DNA of 64,000 bases. Origin: Pseudomonadota bacterium. GTDB taxonomy: Bacteria > Pseudomonadota > Gammaproteobacteria > Steroidobacterales > Steroidobacteraceae. Both the position numbers and the translations under genes were made by a program. Below, one piece after another: positions 1 through 8,839 of the stretch. The stretch spans positions 44,411-108,410 of the forward strand of contig JAEYUC010000106.1 in NCBI GenBank assembly GCA_023433705.1, given 5' to 3'. The notes under the pieces were generated by a model, which saw only the letters and a list, made by a program, of their open reading frames with translations, was not told the origin of the DNA and searched no databases. How positions within the stretch are numbered: the first letter of the stretch is position 1; each line of letters opens with the position of its first letter.

Positions 1-2233
1 CATCGAGCCGGACCGCTACTATCTACTCTACGGTGACGGCACGGAGCAGCGCTTCGAGGCCGCGACGCAGGGCAAGTTGTATCTCAAGATCGAGCGCCGC
101 CAGTTCGTCGCCCTGTTCGGCGATTTCGACACCGGCTTCACGGTCACGGAGCTCACGAAATACAACCGCAGCCTCTCCGGCCTGCGCAGCGACTTCGGCG
201 GGGAGCGCCTGCAGGTGTCGGGATTCGCGGCTCGCACCGACACGGGCCTGGTGCAGGACGAGCTGCCCGGCGATGGCACGTCCGGCCTGTATCGCCTGTC
301 CCGGTCGCCCATCGTGATCGGCTCGGACAAGCTGCGCATCGAGGTGCGCGACCGGTTCGAGATCACGCGAACCATCGAATCGCGCGAGCTGTCGCGTTTC
401 ATCGACTACGACCTCGACTACGAACGCGGCACGATCTTCTTCAAGCAGCCCGTGCCGAGCCGCGACCTCGATCTCAACCACGTCTTCATCGTCGCGGACT
501 ACGAAGTGCGCACGGGCGGCGACGACGAGACGGCGGCCGGCCTGCGCGTCGCGGGCAAGTTCGCCGCCGACAAGCTCGAGATCGGCGCGAACGCGATCTT
601 CGAAGGCGCGGCGTCTGGCGACACGAAGGTCGTCGGCGGCGATCTCACCTGGCGCATCACGCCCGAGACGCGGGTGCGCGCCGAGATCGCGCGCTCGCAG
701 TCGGACGACCTGGCGCGTCCGGATTCCTCGAACGCGTGGCTCGTCGAAGGCAAACACGTCTCGGAGAAACTCGAGGCACGTGCCTGGGCGCGCGAAGTCG
801 ACAACGGCTTCGGCGTGGGCCAGCAGCTCACCGCTGACACCGGCACGCGAGCTGGCGGCGTCGATGCGCGCTACAAGTTCAACGACCAGTTCTACCTGAG
901 CGGCGAAGTGCAGCACCAGACCGTGCTCGCGAGCGATGCGAAGCGCCTGCTCGTGAGCACCGACCTGCGCATGCAGCGCGGCATCTACAACGCGGGTGCG
1001 GGCGTGCGGCATGTCGCGGACGAAGACGCGAGCGGCGACGATCGCGTGTCCGACCAGGCCTTTGTCACCGCGAGCGTCGACCTCTTCGAAGGCATGTTCA
1101 CGCTGCGCGGCACGGCCGACACGACGCTCGGCGGCCACGACGCGAGCGTCGATTATCCGGCGCGCAGCGTCATCGGCCTCGATTACCGGCTCAGCGGCGA
1201 CACCTCGCTGTTCGTCGAATACGAGCGCTCCGAGGGCGACCAGATCGAGGCGGACGTCACGCGCTTCGGCGTGCGCACGCGCCCGTGGGAACGCACGCAG
1301 GTGAATTCGAGCATCAGCACGCAGGCCACCGAATCCGGACCGCGGACCTTTGCGAACTTCGGCCTCACACAGGGCTTCGAATGGCGCGAGCACTGGGCTT
1401 TCGACGTCGGCGTCGATCAGACGAACACGCTGCGCGGGCCGGATCTCGAGCCGCTGAATCCCAACGCGCCGCTGGCGTCGGGGTCGATGACGGAAGACTT
1501 CTTCGCGGCCTTCGTCGGCGCGTCGTACCGCCGCGAGTTGTGGCAGTTCACGAGTCGTCTCGAACACCGCAACTCGGACACGGAAGAGCGCTGGAGCTCG
1601 ACCACCGGCTGGTATCGCGAGCCGATCGAAGGCCACGCGATGTCGGTGTCGCTGCAGGCCTTCGACGCGAGCGCGTTGACGGGCGATGCGACCTCGGCCA
1701 TCGGCCGCTTCGCCTGGGCGTTCCGCCCGGATTCGAGCAAGTGGATCGTCTTCGACCGCTTCGAGATGAAATACGACGAGGAGCGGCGCGCCCTCGCGGC
1801 GAGTGACTCGGCCCGGATCGTCAACAACCTGCACGCCAACTGGCAGCTGAACCCGAACCTGCAGCTCGGCCTGCAGTATGGCGCGCGTTACGTCGCGAGC
1901 ACGTTCGACGGCGACCAGTATGCCGGCATCTCGGACATCCTGGGCTTCGACCTGCGCCGCCAGCTCTCGCGCCGCTTCGACCTGGGTGTGCATGCCGCGG
2001 CGCTGCATTCCTGGGAATCGAGCCTCGTGGACTACAGCATGGGATTCGATGTGGGCGTCACGCTCGCGAAGAACATGTGGATCTCGCTGGGCTACAACTT
2101 CGCCGGGTTCCGGGACAGCGACTTCTCGGCCAGCCGCCACACGGCGCAGGGCCCGTACCTCAAGATCCGCATCAAGGCGGACCAGGATACTTTCAAGGAT
2201 TTGAGCCTCGACAGCCTGCGCCCGTCGCGCTAG
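1..2233 (+). CDS. Outer-membrane beta-barrel protein, 3' part only
   Basis: The frame is open from the first complete codon of the window (base 2), so the start and N-terminus lie outside; about 743 residues are visible. The protein looks like a large outer-membrane barrel. Long amphipathic strands alternate with Asp/Gly/Ser-rich turns, aromatic residues end many strands (for example ISLGYNFAGF and LGVHAAALHS), and the tail repeats the strand pattern with YLKIRIKAD close to the end. The first ~150 visible residues (GDFDTGF, GTIFFKQPVPSRD) resemble the periplasmic or plug part of large surface proteins that precede such barrels. It ends 8 bases before the helicase gene. No specific substrate can be named. 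A TonB-dependent receptor is less likely because no TonB box or plug signature is visible, but the missing N-terminus could hold one. Confidence 0.6.
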   Translation, partial: IEPDRYYLLYGDGTEQRFEAATQGKLYLKIERRQFVALFGDFDTGFTVTELTKYNRSLSGLRSDFGGERLQVSGFAARTDTGLVQDELPGDGTSGLYRLSRSPIVIGSDKLRIEVRDRFEITRTIESRELSRFIDYDLDYERGTIFFKQPVPSRDLDLNHVFIVADYEVRTGGDDETAAGLRVAGKFAADKLEIGANAIFEGAASGDTKVVGGDLTWRITPETRVRAEIARSQSDDLARPDSSNAWLVEGKHVSEKLEARAWAREVDNGFGVGQQLTADTGTRAGGVDARYKFNDQFYLSGEVQHQTVLASDAKRLLVSTDLRMQRGIYNAGAGVRHVADEDASGDDRVSDQAFVTASVDLFEGMFTLRGTADTTLGGHDASVDYPARSVIGLDYRLSGDTSLFVEYERSEGDQIEADVTRFGVRTRPWERTQVNSSISTQATESGPRTFANFGLTQGFEWREHWAFDVGVDQTNTLRGPDLEPLNPNAPLASGSMTEDFFAAFVGASYRRELWQFTSRLEHRNSDTEERWSSTTGWYREPIEGHAMSVSLQAFDASALTGDATSAIGRFAWAFRPDSSKWIVFDRFEMKYDEERRALAASDSARIVNNLHANWQLNPNLQLGLQYGARYVASTFDGDQYAGISDILGFDLRRQLSRRFDLGVHAAALHSWESSLVDYSMGFDVGVTLAKNMWISLGYNFAGFRDSDFSASRHTAQGPYLKIRIKADQDTFKDLSLDSLRPSR

Positions 2234-2241
2234 CGTGCCTC

Positions 2242-4206
2242 GTGGATCTGCAATTCGCATTCGGGCCCGAGGGCCCGCTGGCGCGTTCGCTCGCCGGCTT
2301 TTCTCCGCGCCGTTCCCAGCTCGCCATGGCGGGCCGGGTGGCGCTCGCGCTCGAGAATCGCGCGCCGCTCGTGGTGGAGGCGGGCACGGGTACGGGCAAG
2401 ACCTTCGCGTACCTGGTGCCGGCGCTGCTGTCGGGCAAACGCGTGCTGATCTCCACCGGCACCCGCACCTTGCAGGACCAGCTCTTCAACAAGGACCTGC
2501 CGCTGGTCGGCGGCGCCATCGGGGTGCCGGCGCACGTCGCGCTGCTCAAGGGGCGCTCTAACTATCTGTGTTCCTACCGGTTCCGGCAGCTCGCGGGGCA
2601 GCGCAGCCTGGCCGGCACGCGCGACCGCATGATCGGACGGCTGGAGCGCTGGTCGAAGATCACGAAAACGGGCGACATCGCCGAGGTACCGGACCTGGGC
2701 GACGCGCATCCGCTGACGCCGCAGATAACCTCGACGCGCGAGAACTGCCTCGGTAACCGCTGCCCGGACGTGGGCCGCTGCCACGTCATCGACGCGCGCC
2801 GCAAGGCGATCGAATCCGACATCGTGATCGTGAATCACCACCTGTTGCTCGCCGACCTCGCGCTGAAGGAGGACGGCTTCGGCGACCTGCTCGGCTCCGC
2901 GGACGCGGTCATCATCGACGAGGCGCACCAGATCCCGGACCTCGCGACGCAGTTCTTCGGCACGCGCTTCGGCAGCCGGCAGGCCGAGCACCTGGTGCGC
3001 GATGCGCGCGCCGAGCTCACGCTGGCGCGTGCCTCCGCCGGCGCGGCTTCCGGAGAATTGGGCGCGGTCGAGCAGCGGCTCGCGGCGCTCGGCGACCTGC
3101 TGCGCGCGTCGCGCCCGGAATGGCATCGCGCCGACACGCCATTCGCGGATGCCGCCCAAGAATTGTCGAACGCGATGCGCGGGCTTGCCGCCGCGCTCAA
3201 CGAAACGAGCCGCGAGCCCGGAGTCGCGCAATGCGCCGGGCGCGCCACGGAGCTGGCCGCGAGGCTCGACGAGATCGTGCACGCCGAGGAACACGAAGGC
3301 GCGCGCAGCGTCGAGCTCACGCTGCGCGGTTTCTCGCTGAGCCTGCTGCCGTTCGACGTGGCGGGAAGATTCGCCTCGCTCACGGGCAGCACGCGCGCCG
3401 CGTGGATCTTCACGTCGGCGACACTGTCGGTGGGCGAGGACTTCGCGCACTTCACGTCGCGGCTCGGACTCGGCGCGGCCGAGACGCTCGCGATCCCGAG
3501 TCCGTTCGATTTCGAATCGCAGGCGCTGCTCTATCTACCCGCCAGGCTGCCGGACCCGGCGAGCCCGGCGCACACGCCGGCCGTGATCGACGTGGCGATG
3601 CCGCTCATCGAGGCGTCGGCGGGCGGCGCGTTCGTGTTGTTCACCAGTCACCGCGCGCTGCAGCGCGCCGCGCAGTTGATGCGGGAACGCTGGGTCGAGC
3701 TCGGCGACTTCCCGCTGCTCGTGCAGGGCGAGGCGCCGCGCGAATTCCTGCTGCGCCGTTTCCGCGAATCCGGCAACGCGGTGCTGCTCGGCACCGCGAG
3801 TTTCTGGGAGGGCGTGGACGTCAAGGGCGACGCGCTGCGCCTCGTGATCATCGAGAAGTTGCCGTTCGCTTCGCCCGACGACGCGCTGACGAAGGCGCGC
3901 ATCGAGCACCTCAAGACGACGGGCGGTAACGCATTCCGCGAGTACCAGCTTCCGGAAGCGGCGCTCGCGCTCAAGCAGGGCGTCGGCCGCCTGATCCGCA
4001 GCGAAACCGATCGCGGCGTGGTCGCGATCTGCGATCCACGCATCGTCGACAAACCGTATGGCCGCGTATTCCGCGGCTGCCTGCCGCCGATGCCGGTGAC
4101 GCGCATCGCGCTCGACGCGGAGAATTTCCTGCGGCGGATCGCGGGAGTCGCACCGGCGCCGTCGGTCGGATTCGTGCGTGAGCCGCTCGATGGTGAGACC
4201 GCATGA
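2242..4206 (+). CDS. yoaA: ATP-dependent DNA helicase, DinG/YoaA family (XPD-like)
   Basis: Superfamily 2 5'-3' DNA helicase with an iron-sulfur domain, acting in repair of damaged or structured DNA. From the GTG at 2242 it is 654 residues, close to E. coli YoaA (about 636). Walker A AGTGTGKT is at residues 47-54 and the DEAH box (IIDEAHQ) at about 224-230. Four cysteines at about 110, 169, 174 and 180 lie between them, placed like the Fe-S ligands of XPD/DinG. Motif VI is seen as QGVGRLIRS near the C-terminus. The frame extends upstream into the barrel gene, but the GTG at 2242 starts just before the conserved N-terminus (FGPEGPLA...YSPRxxQ-type) and lies just after the preceding stop. Its end overlaps tsaB by 4 bases (ATGA). 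The choice between yoaA and dinG rests on length and motifs only. Confidence 0.9.
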   Translation: MDLQFAFGPEGPLARSLAGFSPRRSQLAMAGRVALALENRAPLVVEAGTGTGKTFAYLVPALLSGKRVLISTGTRTLQDQLFNKDLPLVGGAIGVPAHVALLKGRSNYLCSYRFRQLAGQRSLAGTRDRMIGRLERWSKITKTGDIAEVPDLGDAHPLTPQITSTRENCLGNRCPDVGRCHVIDARRKAIESDIVIVNHHLLLADLALKEDGFGDLLGSADAVIIDEAHQIPDLATQFFGTRFGSRQAEHLVRDARAELTLARASAGAASGELGAVEQRLAALGDLLRASRPEWHRADTPFADAAQELSNAMRGLAAALNETSREPGVAQCAGRATELAARLDEIVHAEEHEGARSVELTLRGFSLSLLPFDVAGRFASLTGSTRAAWIFTSATLSVGEDFAHFTSRLGLGAAETLAIPSPFDFESQALLYLPARLPDPASPAHTPAVIDVAMPLIEASAGGAFVLFTSHRALQRAAQLMRERWVELGDFPLLVQGEAPREFLLRRFRESGNAVLLGTASFWEGVDVKGDALRLVIIEKLPFASPDDALTKARIEHLKTTGGNAFREYQLPEAALALKQGVGRLIRSETDRGVVAICDPRIVDKPYGRVFRGCLPPMPVTRIALDAENFLRRIAGVAPAPSVGFVREPLDGETA

Positions 4207-4886
4207 AGATCCTCGCGCTCGATACCGCGACCGAGGCCTGTTCGGTGTCGCTCGGCATCGGTGACCGTGTCATCGATCGCTACGTCGAACTCGAACGCGG
4301 ACACGCGGAACGATTGTTGCCGATGGTCGATGAAGTCCTCGCGGAAGGGGGGCTCACTCTGCGATCGCTCGATGCCATTGCTTTCGGGCGCGGGCCCGGT
4401 GGCTTCACGGGCGTGCGGCTCGCCGCGAGCGTTGCGCAGGGACTCGCGTTCGGCGCCGATCTCGGCGTGGTTCCGGTTTCGAACCTGGCTGCCGTCGCGC
4501 AGCGCGCTGCGCAGCTCGCGCCGGGCGCCGGGCAGGTGCTGGTCGTCAACGACGCGCGGATGCGCGAGGTCTATTGGGCATTGTTCCGGACCGCAGGGGG
4601 CATGGCGACCGATGCCGAACACGTGAGTCCTGCCGCGTCGGTGGTACTACCTGCCGGCGGAGCTGTCGCGAAGAAATGGGTAGCGGCGGGCCGCGGCCTC
4701 AAGGTCTATCCGGAACTGGCGGAGCGCTGTGCCGGACAGGGCGCGGAAGTCCATCCGGACCTCCTGCCACGCGCGGCCGAGATCCTCGCCCTGGCCCGGC
4801 CGATCGTTGCTGCCGGAAAATTCCTGGATCCGGCCGAGGCATTGCCGGTGTATGTCCGGGATCGCGTCGCCGAGCCGTCTCGTTAA
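4203..4886 (+). CDS. tsaB: tRNA threonylcarbamoyladenosine biosynthesis protein TsaB
   Basis: TsaB is the dimerisation partner of TsaD and works with TsaE to transfer the threonylcarbamoyl group to A37 of ANN-decoding tRNAs. The 227 residues match the usual size (E. coli 231). The ASKHA-fold start MKILALDTATEACSVSL and the hallmark FGRGPGGFTG at residues 61-70 are both present. It starts inside the helicase stop (ATGA at 4203), so the two are translationally coupled. The helicase-tsaB pairing is also known in other gammaproteobacteria. Confidence 0.95.
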   Translation: MKILALDTATEACSVSLGIGDRVIDRYVELERGHAERLLPMVDEVLAEGGLTLRSLDAIAFGRGPGGFTGVRLAASVAQGLAFGADLGVVPVSNLAAVAQRAAQLAPGAGQVLVVNDARMREVYWALFRTAGGMATDAEHVSPAASVVLPAGGAVAKKWVAAGRGLKVYPELAERCAGQGAEVHPDLLPRAAEILALARPIVAAGKFLDPAEALPVYVRDRVAEPSR

Positions 4887-4907
4887 TCAAACTGCAATAG
4901 ACTGCGG

Positions 4908-4925
4908 CTGTAATGCTCACGTCAT
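4908..4925 (+). promoter_or_regulatory. Candidate Pho box upstream of phoB
   Basis: CTGTAAT-GCTC-ACGTCAT is two 7-base half-sites separated by 4 bases (11-base period), as in the PhoB consensus CTGTCAT-N4-CTGTCAT. It ends 18 bases before the phoB GTG and fits positive autoregulation of phoBR. The second half-site is only a partial match (xxGTCAT). Confidence 0.5.
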
Positions 4926-4943
4926 GAAATCCCTGGGAATGTC

Positions 4944-5660
4944 GTGTCAGCAAACCCTTCAGCCAAACAGATCCTGGTCGTCGAGGACGAACGTCCGATC
5001 CGCGAGATGATCGCCTTCGGCCTGCGCCGCGCGGGATTCGAAGTACGCGAGGCCGCGGATGCGCGCGCCGGCCGTGAAGCGGTCGCGAACCGGCGGCCCG
5101 ACCTGCTGCTGGTCGACTGGATGCTCCCGGACGTCAGCGGCCTCGAGTTCACGCGCGCACTCAAGCGCGATCGCGAGACCCGCGAGCTGCCCGTGATCAT
5201 GCTCACCGCGCGCGCGGAGGAAGCCGACAAGATCGCGGGTCTCGAAGGCGGGGCGGACGACTACATCACGAAGCCGTTCTCGCCGCGCGAGTTGCTCGCG
5301 CGCATCAACGCGGTGCTGCGGCGGACGCTGCCAGCGGAAGGCGCGGACCGCGTGGAAATCGAAGGCCTCGTGCTCGAGCAGGCCAGCCAGCGCGTGAGCG
5401 TCGGCGAGCGCACCGTCGCGCTCGGTCCGACCGAGTACCGCATGCTGGCGTTCTTCATGACCCATCCCGAACGCGTCTACACGCGCGAGCAATTGCTCGA
5501 CAGGGTCTGGGGCGGCAACGTGTACGTCGAGGAACGCACCATCGACGTTCACATCCGGCGACTGCGAAAAGCGCTCGAGGAGACCGGTCATGACCGGCTC
5601 ATCCAGACGGTGCGCGGCTCCGGCTACCGCTTTTCCTCGCGGCCACTCGAGGTCGTCTAG
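4944..5660 (+). CDS. phoB: Phosphate regulon response regulator PhoB
   Basis: OmpR/PhoB-family response regulator that activates genes for phosphate scavenging when phosphorylated by PhoR. It has 238 residues. The receiver domain covers about 8-125 with the acidic pair E14/D15, phospho-acceptor D58 (LLVDWMLPD), T88 and K110 (DDYITKPFS). A C-terminal winged helix follows (about 135-232; TEYRMLAFF, RTIDVHIRRLRKAL). The GTG start at 4944 has a GGGA stretch about 6 bases upstream. PhoR follows 4 bases after the stop. Four Pho-box-like sites lie within 8.2 kb. Confidence 0.95.
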   Translation: MSANPSAKQILVVEDERPIREMIAFGLRRAGFEVREAADARAGREAVANRRPDLLLVDWMLPDVSGLEFTRALKRDRETRELPVIMLTARAEEADKIAGLEGGADDYITKPFSPRELLARINAVLRRTLPAEGADRVEIEGLVLEQASQRVSVGERTVALGPTEYRMLAFFMTHPERVYTREQLLDRVWGGNVYVEERTIDVHIRRLRKALEETGHDRLIQTVRGSGYRFSSRPLEVV

Positions 5661-5664
5661 TCAG

Positions 5665-6978
5665 ATGATCTCCGGCGCCACGCCTTTCGTCTACGTCGCG
5701 CTGCGAGTGCTCGCCGCCATCGCCATCGGCGCAGCGATCGGCTGGTTCGCGGGGCACGTCTGGCTCGGCGTCTGCGGCGCGCTGGTCGCGTATCTCGCGT
5801 GGAATCTGTGGCAATTGCGCGCGCTCGCATTCTGGCTGCAGAACCGCGGCGTCGTGGATCCACCGGCCGCGGCGGGTCTGTGGAGCCAGGTCGTCGCGCA
5901 GGTGGTGAAGCTGCACCGGCGCAAACGGTTCCACAAGGAGCGGCTCACGCGGCTGTTCCGCGAGCTGCGCCGCTCGACGGCGGCGATGCCCGATGGCGTC
6001 ATCATGCTCGATCCCCGGGGCGAGATCGTCTGGTTCAACCGCAAGGCGGGCGAGTTGCTGGATCTATCGCGGCGCGCCGATCTCGGTTTGCGCATCGAGA
6101 ACTTCGTGCGTCATCCCGAGTTCGCGCAATACCTGCGCGCCGGGCAGGGCTCGCTGCCGCTGATACTGCGGCTCGAGTCGCCGCTGGAAAGAAACGTGGC
6201 GTTCCAGCTCATTTCATATGGCGAAGGCCAGAGGCTGCTGATGCTGCGCGACGTCACGCGCGAAGTGCGGCTCGAGCAGATGCGCAAGGACTTCGTCGCG
6301 AATGCCTCACACGAGCTGCGCTCGCCGCTGACGGTCGTCGCGGGATATCTGGAGACGTTCAGCGGGGACCCGGCCATCGGCGAGTTGGCGGGCCCGATCG
6401 CGGAGATGCGCCGGCAGACGGACCGCATGACGCGGATCATCGAGGACTTGCTCGCGCTGTCTCGTTTCGAGGCGAACGATTCGCCCGTGAAAGGGGCGCC
6501 GATCGACGTCGCGGCCATGGCGTCGCTGCTGCGCAGGGACGTGCTCGCGCGTGTGTCGCATCCGCGCGAGGTCGACGTGCACATCGAATCGAAGGCGAGC
6601 CTCGTCGGCGACGAGGCCATGGTGTTGTCGGCATTCTCGAACCTCGTCGACAACGCCGCGAAATACACGCCGCCCGAAGGCAGCATGTCGATCCGCTGGT
6701 GGTCGGACGAGAAGGGCGGTCATTTCTCGGTGCGCGACACCGGACCGGGCATTCCGGCCGAACATCTGCCGCGTCTCACCGAGAGGTTCTACCGCGTCGA
6801 TCCGGCGCGCTCGCGCGAGACGGGCGGGTCGGGACTCGGGCTCGCGATCGTCAAACATGCTCTGTATCGGCACGGCGGGCGGCTCGAGATCGAGAGCATC
6901 GAGGGCCGCGGCAGCACGTTCACGTGTCACTTTCCGTCCGAGCGGTTGTCCGAGCCACGCGTGGCCGCGACCGCCTGA
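5665..6978 (+). CDS. phoR: Phosphate regulon sensor histidine kinase PhoR
   Basis: Membrane histidine kinase that controls PhoB according to flux through PstSCAB and PhoU. From the ATG at 5665 it has 437 residues (E. coli 431); the frame is open further upstream inside phoB but that part is not PhoR-like. Two hydrophobic segments lie at about 8-30 and 31-50, with almost no periplasmic loop, as in PhoR. A PAS domain spans about 100-195 (PDGVIMLDPRGEIVWFN), the phospho-acceptor His is about 216 in ASHELRSPL, the N box is NLVDNAAKYT, and the G boxes are DTGPGIP and GGSGLGLAIV. Confidence 0.95.
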   Translation: MISGATPFVYVALRVLAAIAIGAAIGWFAGHVWLGVCGALVAYLAWNLWQLRALAFWLQNRGVVDPPAAAGLWSQVVAQVVKLHRRKRFHKERLTRLFRELRRSTAAMPDGVIMLDPRGEIVWFNRKAGELLDLSRRADLGLRIENFVRHPEFAQYLRAGQGSLPLILRLESPLERNVAFQLISYGEGQRLLMLRDVTREVRLEQMRKDFVANASHELRSPLTVVAGYLETFSGDPAIGELAGPIAEMRRQTDRMTRIIEDLLALSRFEANDSPVKGAPIDVAAMASLLRRDVLARVSHPREVDVHIESKASLVGDEAMVLSAFSNLVDNAAKYTPPEGSMSIRWWSDEKGGHFSVRDTGPGIPAEHLPRLTERFYRVDPARSRETGGSGLGLAIVKHALYRHGGRLEIESIEGRGSTFTCHFPSERLSEPRVAATA

Positions 6979-7020
6979 CGCGCGGACGCGTCGGCCGCCT
7001 CCGCTTTCATGCGGCCCCCG

Positions 7021-7038
7021 CTGTCATCCGGGCGTCAT
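7021..7038 (+). promoter_or_regulatory. Pho box upstream of phoU
   Basis: CTGTCAT-CCGG-GCGTCAT: the first half-site is the perfect consensus, the second matches five of seven bases, and the spacer is 4 bases. A further CTGTCGG begins at 7042, slightly out of the 11-base phase. It lies between the phoR stop and the phoU ATG (47 bases upstream of it), so phoU probably has its own PhoB-driven promoter besides read-through from phoBR. Confidence 0.7.
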
Positions 7039-7085
7039 CTTCTGTCGGCAGACTTCCTCGCGGCACCCGGGCCGCCGAGGAACTC

Positions 7086-7799
7086 ATGGAAACCGCCGAC
7101 CTCTCGCATCACATCTCGCGCCGCTTCAACGAGGACCTCGATCGGGTCCGCGCCCAGGTGCTCGCCATGGGCGGCATGGTCGAGCGGCAGCTCGGCAATG
7201 CGGTCACCGCGCTCATCGAGGGTGACGGCAATCTCGGCGTCTCGGTGGCGCGCGACGATTTCAAGGTCAACGACATGGAATTGGCGATCGACGAGGAATG
7301 CCAGCGGATCCTCGCGACACGCGCGCCCGCAGCCGGAGACCTGCGCCTGGTCGTTGCGATCATCAAGACGATCACCGATCTCGAACGCATCGGGGACGAG
7401 GGCGAGAAGATCGGTTACATCGCGTCGCGGCTCGCGTCGATGGAACGGCCTGCGGACAAGTACCGCGAGATCAAACATCTCGGGCGTATCGTCGCGGAGA
7501 TGGTCCACGGCGCGCTCGACGCGTTCGCGCGCATGGATGCCGAGGCGGCGCTGCGCGTGGCGCGCCAGGACCGAGTCGTCGACGAGGAGTACGAGTCGAT
7601 CCAGCGCCAGTGCATCACGTTCATGATGGAAGATCCGCGCGGAATCCGCCGCGCGCTCGACGTCATGTGGATCGTGCGTGCGCTCGAGCGCATCGGCGAT
7701 CACGCGAAGAACATCTGCGAGTACGTGATCTACATGGTGCATGGCAAGGACGTGCGCCATACACGCCTCGAAGACATCGAACGCGACCTTCGCGCCTGA
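7086..7799 (+). CDS. phoU: Phosphate signalling regulator PhoU
   Basis: PhoU links the Pst transporter to PhoR and keeps the Pho regulon off when phosphate is plentiful. It has 237 residues, the usual size. Two three-helix PhoU domains are visible, each with the family motif: ITDLERIGDEGEKI (about residues 98-111) and VRALERIGDHAKNI (about 198-211). The start ATG is preceded by GAGGAA 5 bases upstream. The longer open frame upstream overlaps phoR and is not PhoU-like. Here phoU sits with phoBR, not at the end of the pst operon as in E. coli. Confidence 0.96.
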   Translation: METADLSHHISRRFNEDLDRVRAQVLAMGGMVERQLGNAVTALIEGDGNLGVSVARDDFKVNDMELAIDEECQRILATRAPAAGDLRLVVAIIKTITDLERIGDEGEKIGYIASRLASMERPADKYREIKHLGRIVAEMVHGALDAFARMDAEAALRVARQDRVVDEEYESIQRQCITFMMEDPRGIRRALDVMWIVRALERIGDHAKNICEYVIYMVHGKDVRHTRLEDIERDLRA

Positions 7800-7852
7800 C
7801 CGTCCGACGCTTTGATTGACTGACGCCGCCGCATCGTCGGCGCGAAAAGGCC

Positions 7853-7876
7853 GGCAGACCTGGGAAGTCTGTCCCC
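7853..7876. repeat. Degenerate GGGGACAGA-family palindrome (half element)
   Basis: AAGTCTGTCCCC (7865-7876) matches the right arm of the intact palindrome at 52362-52387. The left arm is decayed (GGCAGACCT at 7853-7861). It lies between the convergent phoU and DUF937 genes, a typical place for REP-like elements. Confidence 0.5.
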
Positions 7877-7883
7877 ATTGGCA

Positions 7884-8495
7884 TCAGTGCGGCTTGCCGC
7901 TTCCGCCACCGAGTCTGCCCAGGATGTCATCGAGCGGGTTGTTCTTGCCGCCGAATCCGAGCATCGACTCGAGGTCGCCTTTGCCGCCGCGATCCTGATC
8001 CGCGCCGAACAACGAGCCTAGCAATCCGCCGAGTCCGCCTCCGCCCTGCGTGGCCTGCGTGTCGGCGCCCGCGCCCTGCGCGTTGCGGGCCTGGGCCTGC
8101 TTCGCGACGAATCCGCCCACCACCATCGCGAGCAGCGGCAGCATTTTCTTCAGCAGTGCCGGATCGAGCCCGGTGCTCGATGACGCGTTCTGCGCGACGG
8201 CGCGACTCACGTCCTTCGAGCCGAAGAGTTGCCCCAGCACGCCGTTGCCGGCATTCACGTCGGGAGTGCCCGAGCCCAGCACCTGGTCGAGCATGTTGCC
8301 GCCGCCCAGTCCTCCGAGCATCGACGCCACGCCCGAGAGCCCATCGGAGTTCGCGCGCGATTGTCGCTCGAGTCCGCCGAGCAACGCCGGCATCAATGCC
8401 GCGGCGCCCGCGGTCGCCTGGTCGTCGTCGATGCCGATCTGCTGCGCCATCGAGTGCACGGCGCCGCTGTTCTTGAGCATGTCGATGAGTTGCAT
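7884..8495 (-). CDS. DUF937 family protein
   Basis: 203 residues. The N-terminal half is helical (MQLIDMLKNSGAVHSMAQQIGI, then QATAGAAALMPALLGGLERQ at about 26-45). The centre has LLKKMLPLLAMVVGGFV (about 115-131), and the C-terminal third is Gly-rich low complexity with repeated GGLGGLLGSLFG-like runs. This layout is the DUF937 (YidB-like) family, whose function is unknown. It is convergent with phoU and has no obvious operon partner. The ATG lies 121 bases from the divergent LysM gene, so the two may share a promoter region. Confidence 0.75.
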   Translation of the reverse strand: MQLIDMLKNSGAVHSMAQQIGIDDDQATAGAAALMPALLGGLERQSRANSDGLSGVASMLGGLGGGNMLDQVLGSGTPDVNAGNGVLGQLFGSKDVSRAVAQNASSSTGLDPALLKKMLPLLAMVVGGFVAKQAQARNAQGAGADTQATQGGGGLGGLLGSLFGADQDRGGKGDLESMLGFGGKNNPLDDILGRLGGGSGKPH

Positions 8496-8616
8496 GGGCG
8501 TCTCCTCATCCGGAAGTTGGTTGCGGACTCTACTCCCGCGATCCGGGCAAGGCAGCGCTTAGGGCAGGGACGGAGGTCCAATAGCGCATCCGCGGCCGAT
8601 TGATTAAACGATTCGC

Positions 8617-8817
8617 ATGGCAAACGAGAACCGCGGTCCCGAAGGCGACAACCCTTACGCGCAGTATTACGTGGTCAAGAGCGGCGACACGCTCTCGAAA
8701 ATCGCCGAGGAGTTCTACGGCGACAAGATGCTGTACGACCGGATCTTCGATGCCAACCGCAACATTCTCAACGACCCTAACAAGATCAAGCCGGGTCAGA
8801 AGCTGCTGATTCCCTGA
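8617..8817 (+). CDS. Small LysM-domain protein
   Basis: 66 residues, almost all one LysM domain: YYVVKSGDTLSKIAEEFYGD at about residues 17-36, then a helix and NPNKIKPGQKLLIP at the end, like the C-terminal domain of E. coli YgaU (Kbp). No signal peptide or BON domain is visible, so it is probably cytoplasmic, or exported by an unusual route. A lipoprotein gene follows 22 bases downstream, so the two may be co-transcribed. Confidence 0.85.
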   Translation: MANENRGPEGDNPYAQYYVVKSGDTLSKIAEEFYGDKMLYDRIFDANRNILNDPNKIKPGQKLLIP

Positions 8818-8839
8818 TTCTTCCTGCGAGGAGATTCTC

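Noticed and set aside
23..2260. A 745-codon open frame on the minus strand opposite the outer-membrane barrel gene
   Set aside because: It is an antisense effect of high-GC codon use; the residue content is Arg/Ala/Val/Glu-rich without any motif, while the plus strand shows clear barrel strands.
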